Counted from the stretch's first letter, positions 7,151 through 15,473 are shown. The stretch is DNA of 20,119 nucleotides from an uncultured Bacillota bacterium (GCA_934427095.1 CAKRYM010000008.1:1-20119), one strand, 5' to 3'. Notes: generated by a model not told the origin, from the letters alone. A program made the numbers and translations.

Positions 7151-9532
7151 ATGTATCGCGTCATTAAACGAAGCGGCAATGTCGTAGATTTCGATTTAAC
7201 CCGGATCACCGCTGCCATTACTAAGGCATTTAACGCCACCAACACCAATTATAACCCCAGTCTGATCGATTTTCTGTCCGTGATGGTTACCGCGGATTTC
7301 CAGGAAAAGATCAAGGACGATTTGATCGCCATTGAAGATATTCAGAACAGCGTAGAAAGCGTTCTGGCTCGTTCCGGCTACGAAGAAGTGGCCAAGGCCT
7401 ATATCCTTTACCGCAAACAGCGGGAAAAAGTCCGTAATTTGGGCACCACCTTGCTGGACTACAAAACCACGGTGGATAATTATGTCAAAATCAATGACTG
7501 GCGCGTGAAGGAAAACAGCACCGTCACCTATTCCGTGGGCGGCCTGATTTTATCCAATTCCGGCGCCATTACCGCCAATTACTGGCTCAGCGAAGTGTAT
7601 GACCCGGAAATCGCAGAAGCCCATCGTAACGCGGACATTCATTTGCATGACCTGTCCATGCTCACCGGCTATTGCGCCGGCTGGTCCTTGAAACAGTTGA
7701 TCAAAGAGGGATTAGGCGGCATTCCCGGCAAAATCACCAGCAAGCCCGCCAGCCATCTGGCCACCTTGTGCAATCAAATGGTGAATTTCCTGGGCATTAT
7801 GCAGAATGAATGGGCAGGGGCGCAAGCCTTTTCCTCCTTTGATACCTATCTGGCTCCCTTTGCCAAGGTGGATAAACTCTCCTATAAAGAAGTGAAAAAG
7901 TGCATCCAGGCCTTTATTTTCGGGGTCAACACCCCCAGCCGTTGGGGTACCCAGGCACCCTTCTCCAACATCACCTTGGACTGGACCGTGCCTGCGGACA
8001 TGGCGGATATGCCCTGCATCGTCGGGGGCAAGGAAATGGATTTCTGCTACAAAGACTGCAAGAAAGAAATGGACATGGTGAACAAAGCCTTCATCGAACT
8101 GATGATTGAAGGGGACGCCCATGGCAGAGGCTTCCAATACCCCATTCCTACCTACTCCATTACCCGGGACTTTGACTGGTCCCCCACGGAAAACAATCAG
8201 CTGCTCTTTGAAATGACCGCCAAATACGGCACCCCCTATTTCTCCAACTACATCAACAGCGATATGGAACCTTCGGACGTGCGCTCCATGTGCTGCCGTT
8301 TGCGCTTGGATTTACGGGAACTGCGTAAGAAATCCGGCGGTTACTTTGGCAGCGGCGAAAGCACCGGCAGCATCGGCGTAGTCACCATCAATATGCCCCG
8401 TATCGCCTATTTAGCCAAGGATGAAACGGATTTCTACACCCGTTTGGATAAAATCATGGATATTGCCGCCCGCTCCTTAAAGACCAAGCGGGACGTGATT
8501 TCCCGCCTGATGGAAAACGGCCTCTACCCCTATACCAAGCGGTATCTGGGCAGCTTTGATAATCATTTCTCCACCATCGGTTTGGTGGGCATGAATGAAG
8601 CCGGCTTGAACGCCAAATGGTTGAGAGCGGATATGACCCATGAACGGACCCAGGAATTCACCAAGAATGTCTTAAACCATATGCGGGATCGGCTTTCCGA
8701 TTACCAGGAGAAATACGGCGACCTTTACAACCTGGAAGCCACTCCGGCAGAATCCACCGCGTACCGGTTGGCCAAGCATGACGTGGCCCGTTACCCGGAC
8801 ATCATCACCGCAGCAGAGCCCGGCGGCACCCCCTATTACACCAACAGCTCCCATTTGCCGGTGAGCTACACGGACGATATTTTCTCCGCCCTGGATATTC
8901 AGGACGAGCTGCAAACCCTCTACACTTCCGGCACGGTGTTCCATGCCTTCTTAGGGGAAAAATTGCCGGATTGGCAATCTGCCCAGAACTTGGTCCGCAA
9001 GATCGCAGAAAATTACAAGCTGCCTTATTACACCCTGTCTCCCACCTATTCCGTTTGCCGGGAACACGGCTATTTGAAAGGGGAACAGTTCACCTGCCCC
9101 CATTGCGGCAGAGAAGCGGAAGTCTATAGCCGTATCACCGGCTATTACCGGCCCGTACAGAACTGGAATGACGGCAAGACCCAGGAATATAAGGAAAGAA
9201 AGACCTATGATATTGGTCGCAGTGTCTTAAAACCCCGCAAAGGGCAAATGCCGGTAGAGGAAGAAGCCAAGCCCCAGATCCAGGAAGAAGCCCAGGTTAT
9301 GCTGTTCACCTCCAGCACCTGCCCCAATTGTAAGCTGGCCAAAACCCTCTTACAGGAAAAAGGCGTGGCTTATACGGAGATGAATGTGAACGAGCATAAG
9401 GCCTTGGCCCAGAGCTATCAGCTCCGGCAAGCACCTACCCTGGTGATTACTGACGGCGTAAACACGGAGGAATTCTCCGGTGTAGAAGCCATCAAAGGCT
9501 TCCTGGCCGCCAAGGGAGAAATCATCGCCTAA
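7151..9532 (+). CDS. nrdD: Anaerobic (class III) ribonucleoside-triphosphate reductase with fused C-terminal redoxin domain
   Basis: Converts ribonucleoside triphosphates to deoxy forms using a glycyl radical. Domains in order: ATP-cone (about 1-95; allosteric control), ten-stranded catalytic barrel with Cys175 and the Cys381-Cys382 pair, a zinc site (Cys636, His639, Cys649, Cys652; a C-x2-H replaces the usual first C-x2-C), and the glycyl-radical loop RITGYYRP with Gly664. A Glu/Pro/Gln-rich linker (about 686-712) then leads to a thioredoxin/glutaredoxin fold (713-793) with CPNC at 724-727 and the cis-Pro in QAPT at 760-763. The loop and the attached redoxin suggest the thiol-dependent, formate-independent (NrdD2-like) branch. 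At 793 residues it is longer than unfused relatives by about the redoxin. Start: ATG with AAGGAGG 7 bases upstream. It works with NrdG. Confidence 0.95.
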   Translation: MYRVIKRSGNVVDFDLTRITAAITKAFNATNTNYNPSLIDFLSVMVTADFQEKIKDDLIAIEDIQNSVESVLARSGYEEVAKAYILYRKQREKVRNLGTTLLDYKTTVDNYVKINDWRVKENSTVTYSVGGLILSNSGAITANYWLSEVYDPEIAEAHRNADIHLHDLSMLTGYCAGWSLKQLIKEGLGGIPGKITSKPASHLATLCNQMVNFLGIMQNEWAGAQAFSSFDTYLAPFAKVDKLSYKEVKKCIQAFIFGVNTPSRWGTQAPFSNITLDWTVPADMADMPCIVGGKEMDFCYKDCKKEMDMVNKAFIELMIEGDAHGRGFQYPIPTYSITRDFDWSPTENNQLLFEMTAKYGTPYFSNYINSDMEPSDVRSMCCRLRLDLRELRKKSGGYFGSGESTGSIGVVTINMPRIAYLAKDETDFYTRLDKIMDIAARSLKTKRDVISRLMENGLYPYTKRYLGSFDNHFSTIGLVGMNEAGLNAKWLRADMTHERTQEFTKNVLNHMRDRLSDYQEKYGDLYNLEATPAESTAYRLAKHDVARYPDIITAAEPGGTPYYTNSSHLPVSYTDDIFSALDIQDELQTLYTSGTVFHAFLGEKLPDWQSAQNLVRKIAENYKLPYYTLSPTYSVCREHGYLKGEQFTCPHCGREAEVYSRITGYYRPVQNWNDGKTQEYKERKTYDIGRSVLKPRKGQMPVEEEAKPQIQEEAQVMLFTSSTCPNCKLAKTLLQEKGVAYTEMNVNEHKALAQSYQLRQAPTLVITDGVNTEEFSGVEAIKGFLAAKGEIIA

Positions 9533-9580
9533 AAATTTTCTTTCACGACTAATGCATAGAAAAATTCTCTCGTCTACACC

Positions 9581-9616
9581 AAAAGGCCCTGCTTTTTCTC
9601 AGGGCCTTTTTCTTTT
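9581..9616 (+). terminator. Intrinsic terminator of nrdD
   Basis: Perfect 11-bp stem AAAAGGCCCTG (9581-9591) / CAGGGCCTTTT (9600-9610), 8-base loop, then TTTTTCTTTTT. The remaining 9617-9779 holds only a weak 6-bp hairpin (9632-9655) and no credible gene. Confidence 0.88.
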
Positions 9617-9779
9617 TGGTTATATGTGAATACCTGCCAAATGATAAATGCAGGTTTTTCCTATCCATACGCCCAGCATACACAAAGTAATGCTTAGGAA
9701 AATATAGCTTAATCCCAGGCAATGATAGCATGCTTCCTTTCTCTTGTCAATGGCAAGTCAAGGCCAAGGGCTAAGCTAG

Positions 9780-10541
9780 TTAAACATATTGCTCAATTTC
9801 CACATACAGCCGGCCTTTGCGGCTTTCCCCCTGGGTTTCCCCTAAGCGGAAGCGGCCTTGATGCCGCACAGACACCAAATCCCCTGGGCTAAGGGTACGG
9901 TCCGGCCGGGAGCACAAGCGGCCGTTCACAAAGACATAGCCCCGGCGGAACAGCTCAGCGGCGTCGCTTCTGGACAAGCGGTAAGCATGGGCGATTAGGC
10001 CGTCCAAGCGCAGGGAGGAAACCAGCAAGGTCTTGCTTTCCAAGCGAAACAGTTCCCCTTCCGGCAACGTTTCTACCACTTCCCCCTGGACCGCGGTATG
10101 CTTGACCTGGGTCAGCTCTTGCAGGAGGAAATCTTTCATATGGCTGGCGGCAAAGACATAAGCCCCTTCCGGCCTGAGCACAATATCCCCGATCACCCCT
10201 CTGTCCACCCCCAAATGCAGGGTAGCGCCTAAAATATCCCGATGGGTAAAGGGTTCAGCAAAGCGGGGGTTTAGGGCAGAAATCCGCAGGCAAAGGATAG
10301 GGAAATCTTCCGCATAGCCCAAGTCCCTAGGGGAACCGAAACGGAGCATTTGCCTCTCTGTTCCCGCATAGCCCCCGAACATGGACCAAGTATCCCCTAA
10401 AGCGGGAGCGACCTCCCGCAAGAAAGCGTCCTGCTCCCCCAAAGAAAGAAAAGGGGAAAACAGATAGCAAGAGCGGGCCTCGCTTTGCTTGGCCAAATCC
10501 TTTAAGCGGCTAATGATGGCATGAAACTCCTGCTCAACCAT
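9780..10541 (-). CDS. ylmH: YlmH-family S4-domain RNA-binding protein
   Basis: A 253-residue member of the YlmH family. The N-terminal part carries the family blocks FGGYAGTERQML (56-67) and HRDILGATLHLGVDRGVIGD (100-119). The C-terminal S4 domain (about 177-232) has basic RNA-contacting residues and ends in a KGRLYVEIEQYV tail. In Bacillus subtilis YlmH binds ribosomes and can act like RqcP in ribosome-associated quality control; that role is inferred here by family. Start: ATG at 10541 with AGGAGG 7 bases upstream, preferred over an in-frame TTG at 10559. Relatives usually sit in the ftsZ-divIVA region; here it is divergent from hflX, sharing an interleaved promoter. The family call is firm. 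Confidence 0.9.
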   Translation of the reverse strand: MVEQEFHAIISRLKDLAKQSEARSCYLFSPFLSLGEQDAFLREVAPALGDTWSMFGGYAGTERQMLRFGSPRDLGYAEDFPILCLRISALNPRFAEPFTHRDILGATLHLGVDRGVIGDIVLRPEGAYVFAASHMKDFLLQELTQVKHTAVQGEVVETLPEGELFRLESKTLLVSSLRLDGLIAHAYRLSRSDAAELFRRGYVFVNGRLCSRPDRTLSPGDLVSVRHQGRFRLGETQGESRKGRLYVEIEQYV

Positions 10542-10559
10542 GGGCGTCCTCCTGGGCAA

Positions 10560-10602
10560 TTGTCTTTGCCCCTATTATATGCTATAATCAGGACAAAGGC
10601 AA
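10560..10602. promoter_or_regulatory. Interleaved divergent promoters for ylmH and hflX
   Basis: Plus strand: TTGTCT (10560-10565), 17 bases, TATAAT (10583-10588). Minus strand: TTGCCT (10602-10597), 17 bases, TATAAT (10579-10574). Each -10 box lies inside the spacer of the opposite promoter, and the whole segment is roughly palindromic. RNA polymerase should be able to occupy only one orientation at a time. Confidence 0.8.
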
Positions 10603-10618
10603 GAAAGGAGCAAAGCCA

Positions 10619-11908
10619 TTGGTAAAACAAGAAAACCCCGTAGACAAGGAAAGGGCTGTATTGGTGGGCTTATGGGCGGACAGTATGGAGCCGGAAGAAC
10701 GCTCCAGCAAAGAAAGCCTGGAGGAATTGGCCGCCCTTTTGGACACTGCCGGTGGGGAAGCCGTAGGCCGTATCCTGCAAAACCGGCATAAGCCAGACCC
10801 CCGTTCTTTCATTGGCCAAGGGAAGGTTGAGGAAGTGAAAACCCTTCTCCAAGCCACAGACAGCACCTTGGCTTTATTCGACAATGAGCTAACCCCCTCC
10901 CAAATGCGGGTATTAAGCGAGGATTTGGGCGTCAGGGTACTGGACAGAAGCGGCTTGATTTTGGACATTTTCGCCCAACGAGCCCAAACCAGGGAAGGCC
11001 GCCTGCAAGTGGAATTAGCCCAATACCGTTATCTTTTGCCCCGGCTCACTGGCATGTGGACCCATTTGGACCGAGAAACCGCGGCCGGCGGCGGCGCCCC
11101 TATTGGTACCAGAGGCACGGGGGAAACCCAGCTGGAGGATGACCGCCGCTATATCCGGCGCCGGATTGAAGCCTTAGAAAAGGAGCTTTCCCAAGTCAGG
11201 AAAACCCGTTCCACCCAGCGGCGGCTTAGGCAAAAGCAGAATATTCCGGTCATTGCCATGGTGGGATACACCAATGCGGGTAAATCCACCCTGCTAAACG
11301 CCTTAACCGGCGCGGATATCCAAGCCAATGACCGTTTATTCGACACCTTGGACACCACCACCCGGAAATTGACCCTAAGCCCCACCTGTCAGGCTTTGCT
11401 CTCAGACACCGTGGGCTTTATCCGCAAATTGCCCCATCATTTGATTGAGGCGTTCAAAGCCACCCTAGAAGAATTGACCTATGCGGATGTGATTCTCCAT
11501 GTGGTGGATGTGTCCAGCCCCGTTTGGCAAGAGCAGGCAAGCGTAGCGGAACGATTGATTCAGGAGCTGTGTAGCCCCAGCACCCCCAAGCTCACCGTAT
11601 ACAATAAAGCGGATTTGGCGGATTTAACTGATCACGCCGCGTTGCCAGAAGGGAAAGATATTCTCACCATTTCTGCCCGTACCGGCCAAGGCTTAGGGGA
11701 GCTAAAAGAACGGCTCCGGCAAACGCTGGATTTGGGCCGAAAAAAAGTAACGCTGCTGATCCCCTTCCACCACGGGGAGGTGGTGGATCTTTTGCATCAG
11801 CAGGGGGAAATCCTCTCCTTAGCTTATGGGGAAACCGGCGTGGAAGTAGAAGCAATTTTACGAGAACCTTTGCTCAATCAAACCAGCCTGTTTCAAATAG
11901 AGGAATAA
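10619..11908 (+). CDS. hflX: GTPase HflX (ribosome-splitting factor)
   Basis: Binds the 50S subunit and splits stalled or idle 70S ribosomes with the help of GTP; in some Firmicutes HflX variants give macrolide-lincosamide resistance. The 429-residue protein has the HflX N-terminal domain, the glycine-rich block AAGGGAPIGTRGTGETQLE, a long helical linker (RRRIEALEKEL region), and a G domain: G1 GYTNAGKST 216-224, G3 DTVGF 263-267, G4 NKAD 329-332. The start codon is TTG at 10619. AAAGGAG lies 8 bases upstream, and no ATG or GTG fits better. Its transcript starts near 10595 from the shared promoter and ends at the hairpin after 11913. Resistance subtype cannot be decided. Confidence 0.95.
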   Translation: MVKQENPVDKERAVLVGLWADSMEPEERSSKESLEELAALLDTAGGEAVGRILQNRHKPDPRSFIGQGKVEEVKTLLQATDSTLALFDNELTPSQMRVLSEDLGVRVLDRSGLILDIFAQRAQTREGRLQVELAQYRYLLPRLTGMWTHLDRETAAGGGAPIGTRGTGETQLEDDRRYIRRRIEALEKELSQVRKTRSTQRRLRQKQNIPVIAMVGYTNAGKSTLLNALTGADIQANDRLFDTLDTTTRKLTLSPTCQALLSDTVGFIRKLPHHLIEAFKATLEELTYADVILHVVDVSSPVWQEQASVAERLIQELCSPSTPKLTVYNKADLADLTDHAALPEGKDILTISARTGQGLGELKERLRQTLDLGRKKVTLLIPFHHGEVVDLLHQQGEILSLAYGETGVEVEAILREPLLNQTSLFQIEE

Positions 11909-11912
11909 ACAA

Positions 11913-11955
11913 ACGCCGTACCTTTTTCTGGGTGCGGTGTTTTGTGTTGTTTTTG
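11913..11955 (+). terminator. Intrinsic terminator of hflX
   Basis: Ten-bp stem ACGCCGTACC (11913-11922) / GGTGCGGTGT (11931-11940) with two G-T pairs, 8-base loop, then a T-rich tail (TTTTGTGTTGTTTTT). The tail merges with the first codons of the next open frame. Confidence 0.75.
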
Positions 11956-12703
11956 TGAAAAAATTGTCCCTTTGGATAACGAAGAATGCACCATTAAAAT
12001 CACGGGAATTGATCCAGATAATACGTGGGGCTACACGCTGAATGCGGAATTGACCAACAAATCTTCGGAAAAAACCTATATGTTTTCCGTACTCAGCGCA
12101 ACCATTAATGGCGTGGTTTGCGATCCTCTTTTTGCAACAGAGGTAACCCCTGGCAACAAATCTAATGAAGAAATCATCTTTTATAACAGTGCTTTTGAAG
12201 AAAACGGTATCACAGAATACACAGATATTGAATTGACTTTCTCTGTTTTTGACAGCAATGATTGGCTGGCGGATGCCGTTGCACAGACAACGTTCCATGT
12301 TTATCCCTACGGGGAAGACAAGGCTACGACCTTTGTGAGAGAAGCACAACCCACAGATACTATCCTGGTTGACAACGATAAGCTTACCGCCATTGTAACC
12401 GGTTATGAAATGGATGAAATCTGGGGCTACACGGTTAATCTGTTTTTGGTAAACAAAACCGATGTAGAAATTATATTTAGTGTGGAAAATGCCTCCATAA
12501 ACGGTTATATGGCAGATCCCTTTTACGCCACTTCCGTACCTGCAGGAAAATGTGCATTCAGCTCCATGTCTTGGTCTGACAGCACCTTTGCAGAAAATGG
12601 CATTACTGACGTAGAAGAAATCCAATTTACACTTACGGCTTATGATGCCCAAAACTGGAGCGGAGATGCCTTTGCAAACGAAGCGATTGTCTTGCAACCA
12701 TAA
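11942..12703 (+). CDS. Two-repeat secreted-type protein lacking its N-terminus (probable 5'-truncated remnant)
   Basis: The frame encodes two homologous units of about 114 residues (about 9-122 and 140-253). Both share WGYT, INGxxxDPxxAT, ENGIT and an F-D/A-YD-x-W pattern typical of beta-sandwich domains in Firmicutes lipoproteins. No family name is certain. The first unit begins almost at once after the hflX terminator; there is no ribosome-binding site, signal peptide or lipobox. The only start options are a TTG inside the terminator T run or internal codons. I infer that a deletion removed the export region and start. Base composition is visibly more AT-rich, and codon choice (AAA, GAA, ATT) differs from the neighbours, suggesting acquired DNA. 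It is in frame with hflX past one TAA, probably by chance. It may be untranslated. Confidence 0.5.
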   Translation: MCCFCEKIVPLDNEECTIKITGIDPDNTWGYTLNAELTNKSSEKTYMFSVLSATINGVVCDPLFATEVTPGNKSNEEIIFYNSAFEENGITEYTDIELTFSVFDSNDWLADAVAQTTFHVYPYGEDKATTFVREAQPTDTILVDNDKLTAIVTGYEMDEIWGYTVNLFLVNKTDVEIIFSVENASINGYMADPFYATSVPAGKCAFSSMSWSDSTFAENGITDVEEIQFTLTAYDAQNWSGDAFANEAIVLQP

Positions 12704-12733
12704 GAACAAGGAAAAGAAATAAAGGAGAAGAAA

Positions 12734-13093
12734 ATGAAAAGAAGTATATTGTTATTGATTTCCGCAATTATTGGTACCGCATACTTAATCTATTTAATCA
12801 CCTATTTCTCTGGAACCATTGCTACTTCAGAAGGAACAGAAGCCTTAGGTGCAGGTATTGCCACTGTTCTTGTTTTGCCCCATATGATTATGGTGGGTCT
12901 TGCTGTCATCTTCAGTTGGCTGGGCTGGGTGATCAGAGCACGTTGGGCTGCTTTAACCGCAGGGATTTTATATGCGGTATCGATTTTGCTCATGTTCATT
13001 TACGCTCTCTTTGTCGTTGTTGAAATGGTTCTTTGCTTCATTGCCTTTGCCAAGATGAAGAAAAAACCCGAAGTGGTTAGCCAGAATAGTTAA
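12734..13093 (+). CDS. Small integral membrane protein, function unknown
   Basis: The 119 residues are dominated by hydrophobic stretches at about 4-26, 38-63, 69-88 and 88-109, consistent with three or four membrane segments. Loops are short and the basic tail (KMKKKPEVVSQNS) is predicted cytoplasmic. I recognise a general likeness to uncharacterised small membrane proteins of gut Clostridia but no named family. Start: ATG with AAAGGAG 7 bases upstream, a good signal. It lies 30 bp behind the truncated repeat protein and shares its AT-richer composition, so the two probably arrived together. With the upstream gene's start lost, how it is transcribed is unclear; no strong promoter is visible. 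Confidence 0.7.
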   Translation: MKRSILLLISAIIGTAYLIYLITYFSGTIATSEGTEALGAGIATVLVLPHMIMVGLAVIFSWLGWVIRARWAALTAGILYAVSILLMFIYALFVVVEMVLCFIAFAKMKKKPEVVSQNS

Positions 13094-13171
13094 CCACAAC
13101 GACTTTCTGTTCTCCCTCGGTGGGGAATAACGTCAGTCTATTTTTGCTACCTTTTCTATCTGTGTATGCGA

Positions 13172-13205
13172 AACCGCTTGCCTTTATAGGGCAAGCGGTT
13201 TTTTA
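13172..13205 (+). terminator. Intrinsic terminator at the convergent junction with the symporter gene
   Basis: Perfect 11-bp stem AACCGCTTGCC (13172-13182) / GGCAAGCGGTT (13190-13200), 7-base loop, six T. The T run overlaps the stop codon of the minus-strand symporter gene (13203-13205). On the minus strand only a short TTT follows, so it is weaker in that direction. Confidence 0.85.
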
Positions 13206-14606
13206 TTCCGGTTGAGAGGGAACCGATGCTTTATGCAAGGCCAAAAACAGAATCAGGAATTCCAGAGCCACCCCGGGCAAAACCGGGTCGCAGAACAGCT
13301 GCACCAGGCCGAACAAATCCAGCACCCCTAAGACCAGGGTAAACAAGGAGCCTAAGACCACGGCGGCCAAAGCAGCTTTGGGGCTGACCCGGCCCTTGGC
13401 CCAAAGCAGGAAACACAAAGGCGCAAAAACCGTGCAGCAGCGTAAGGCCATGGAGAGGAAAGCGAATTTCAAAATGGTATCGCTCACCGGCGTAAAGGTG
13501 ACCAAAGCCGCGGCCAACAGCACTAGGACAATGAGGATATTTTCTAGCTTTTGGGGGCTGATGTTGCGGAAATGCCCGGTACGCTGCAAAATATCCCGGT
13601 CAATCACCGTGGCGATGCCCAAGGAAAGCCCGGCCCCGGTACCCACAAAGGCAATAAACAGCACCCCCAAAATGAAACCAGCCAGCAAAGGAGACAAATT
13701 CGCATAATCCAAAATAAAGCTGGTTAAAGCAGTCTGGGCATTAAACAGTGCCGGGTCCGTCACGGTACGCATATATAAGCCCACCAAAATACCGAAAATC
13801 CCCACTAAGGGAATAAGGAAAGCAGCCACCAGGGCGCCCTTTTTCGCTTCCCTATCCGAACGGCAAGCCAGGATAGACTGGACATAGGTCTGGGTGGAAA
13901 TCACCCCGAACAAAAGGCTCAAACAAGCGCCGGCGTCCACACCAAAGCCCCGGTTAAAGGGGCTTAAAAAATCCATACCGGTTTCCTGGCGAAAGGCGGT
14001 CAGCGCCTGGGCGAAGCCCTCTGCGCCGCCGAAGAATTTCCAAGCCAACAGGCCGCAAAGGAGCATGGCAGCGTAAATCAGCACCACTTTCAAAATGCCC
14101 ACCATGCCCGCGCCTTTGGCGCCGCCGAAAATCACATACAGAATCATCATGGCCATGGCCAGGAAAATGGTGAGCCAATTGGGCAAAACCGGGCATAAGA
14201 CCAGCAAGACCGCGGCAGAAGAAAAAAGCTGGGTCAAAATATTGATAAACGTACCCACGGAATTCAGCAAAGAGGTGGCTAAGCCCACGGAAGGGCCGTA
14301 TTCCCTTTCCAACATTCCCATGAGGGTAGGACAATTCTCCCCACGCAAGGGCTTGATATACACCAAAGCCAAAAGCAGGCAGGAAATCCCCCCGCCTAAG
14401 GTAAACCACCAGGCGCTCAAGCCATAAGTATAGGCCAATTGGGCGGTACCCACCGTGGAGGAACCGCCCACAAAGGTCCCCATTAGCAGGCCCACCATTA
14501 CCGGAGCGGAAAGGCCCTGTTTCTTTTGTCCCGTGCCCAAAGCGCCGCTATATACCGCGAGCCCCACAATGAGCAGGAGGATAATCGCAAAGCCCAAATA
14601 AGCCAT
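13203..14606 (-). CDS. Sodium:solute symporter (SSS family)
   Basis: Moves an organic solute into the cell with Na+ down its gradient. The 467 residues are highly hydrophobic throughout, with about twelve or more membrane helices as in the LeuT-fold SSS family. The early block TFVGGSSTVGTAQLAYTYG (44-62) matches the first core helix, where Na+ and substrate bind. Length is normal for the family. Start: ATG at 14606; the upstream AAGGCGGGGG is 12 bases away, a mediocre ribosome-binding site, so translation may lean on coupling with mrp 39 bp upstream. Substrate (proline, pantothenate, sugar and others are all possible) cannot be assigned. It is the last gene of the pncB-MATE-mrp run. Confidence 0.88.
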   Translation of the reverse strand: MAYLGFAIILLLIVGLAVYSGALGTGQKKQGLSAPVMVGLLMGTFVGGSSTVGTAQLAYTYGLSAWWFTLGGGISCLLLALVYIKPLRGENCPTLMGMLEREYGPSVGLATSLLNSVGTFINILTQLFSSAAVLLVLCPVLPNWLTIFLAMAMMILYVIFGGAKGAGMVGILKVVLIYAAMLLCGLLAWKFFGGAEGFAQALTAFRQETGMDFLSPFNRGFGVDAGACLSLLFGVISTQTYVQSILACRSDREAKKGALVAAFLIPLVGIFGILVGLYMRTVTDPALFNAQTALTSFILDYANLSPLLAGFILGVLFIAFVGTGAGLSLGIATVIDRDILQRTGHFRNISPQKLENILIVLVLLAAALVTFTPVSDTILKFAFLSMALRCCTVFAPLCFLLWAKGRVSPKAALAAVVLGSLFTLVLGVLDLFGLVQLFCDPVLPGVALEFLILFLALHKASVPSQPE

Positions 14607-14645
14607 GGTCTGTTACCCCCGCCTTAAGGCCATACTTCCTTTCTG

Positions 14646-15473
14646 TTATTCTTGCTTTTGCAACGGGGAAAGCAAGGCCAACAAAGCTGACGTATCCCCC
14701 GTATATTCTTCCAGGCGGCCGCTATCACTTAACTTGGTTAAGTCAGGGTCAATGGGCAGGCGCAGGGTCTTTTCTAAACCGTAGCGGTTAGCCACTTCTT
14801 TTACCTGGCTTTGGCCAAAAATCTCCAGTTCCTCCCCGCAGGAGGGGCAACGGTAATAGGCCAAATTCTCCACCAAGCCCAGGATAGGAATGGACATTTT
14901 ACCTGCCATATGCACAGCCTTACCCACAATCATGCCCACCAGCTGCTGGGGGGAAGTCACCACCACGCAGCCGTCTACGGGCAGGGATTGGAACACCGTC
15001 AAGGGCACATCACCGGTGCCAGGGGGCATATCCACAAAGAGATAATCCAAATCCCCCCAAATGGTGCCGGACCAGAAATCCTTCACCACCCCGGCGATCA
15101 AAGGACCTCGCCAAATCACGGGATCATCCCCATGGGGCAAGAGCAAATTGGCAGAAATGATGCCCACGCCCCCTTTGCTTTTCACCGGCAGCATGCCTTG
15201 ATCCGTAGCGGACAGGGGGCCTTCTACCCCAAAGAGCCGGGGAATGGAAGGGCCGGTGATATCCGCGTCCAAAATGCCGGTTTTATACCCGGCTTTGGCC
15301 GTAGCCAAAGCCAGCAGCCCAGTGACCGTGGATTTCCCCACGCCGCCCTTGCCGCTGACCACTGCCACCACATGGCGGATCTGACTTTGTTCATTCATGG
15401 GGAAACGCAAATCCTGCACTTCCCCGCAATTTTCTTTACTGCTGCAATTGGCACAACTGTGATCGCAAGCCAT
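14646..15473 (-). CDS. mrp: Mrp/NBP35 (ApbC) family ATPase, Fe-S cluster carrier
   Basis: Carries and hands over iron-sulfur clusters in the cytoplasm using ATP. The 275 residues show the deviant Walker A GKGGVGKS at 41-48, the family block DMPPGTGD at 148-155, and the bridging-cluster pair C209-P-S-C212. In addition there is an N-terminal cysteine set (C3, C7, C10, C16) of the NBP35-like kind. Start: ATG with AAGGAAG about 9 bases upstream. It is a plausible supplier for the window's Fe-S proteins such as NrdG, but that is inference. It sits 85 bp behind the broken MATE gene and 39 bp before the symporter gene on the same strand. Confidence 0.93.
   Translation of the reverse strand: MACDHSCANCSSKENCGEVQDLRFPMNEQSQIRHVVAVVSGKGGVGKSTVTGLLALATAKAGYKTGILDADITGPSIPRLFGVEGPLSATDQGMLPVKSKGGVGIISANLLLPHGDDPVIWRGPLIAGVVKDFWSGTIWGDLDYLFVDMPPGTGDVPLTVFQSLPVDGCVVVTSPQQLVGMIVGKAVHMAGKMSIPILGLVENLAYYRCPSCGEELEIFGQSQVKEVANRYGLEKTLRLPIDPDLTKLSDSGRLEEYTGDTSALLALLSPLQKQE

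Noticed and set aside
9549..9731. 60-codon minus-strand frame between nrdD and ylmH
   Set aside because: It runs through the nrdD terminator, has no ribosome-binding site and resembles no known protein.
10619..12703. Possible HflX-repeat protein fusion by stop-codon readthrough
   Set aside because: The two frames are in phase and separated by a single TAA, but a good terminator lies between them, no readthrough signal is visible, and base composition changes at the junction. A one-in-three chance of matching frame explains it.
11858..12709. Long minus-strand open frame (283 codons) opposite the repeat protein
   Set aside because: It has no ribosome-binding site and a Cys/Phe-rich, family-less sequence. 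The plus strand encodes two clearly homologous repeats, which chance would not produce.
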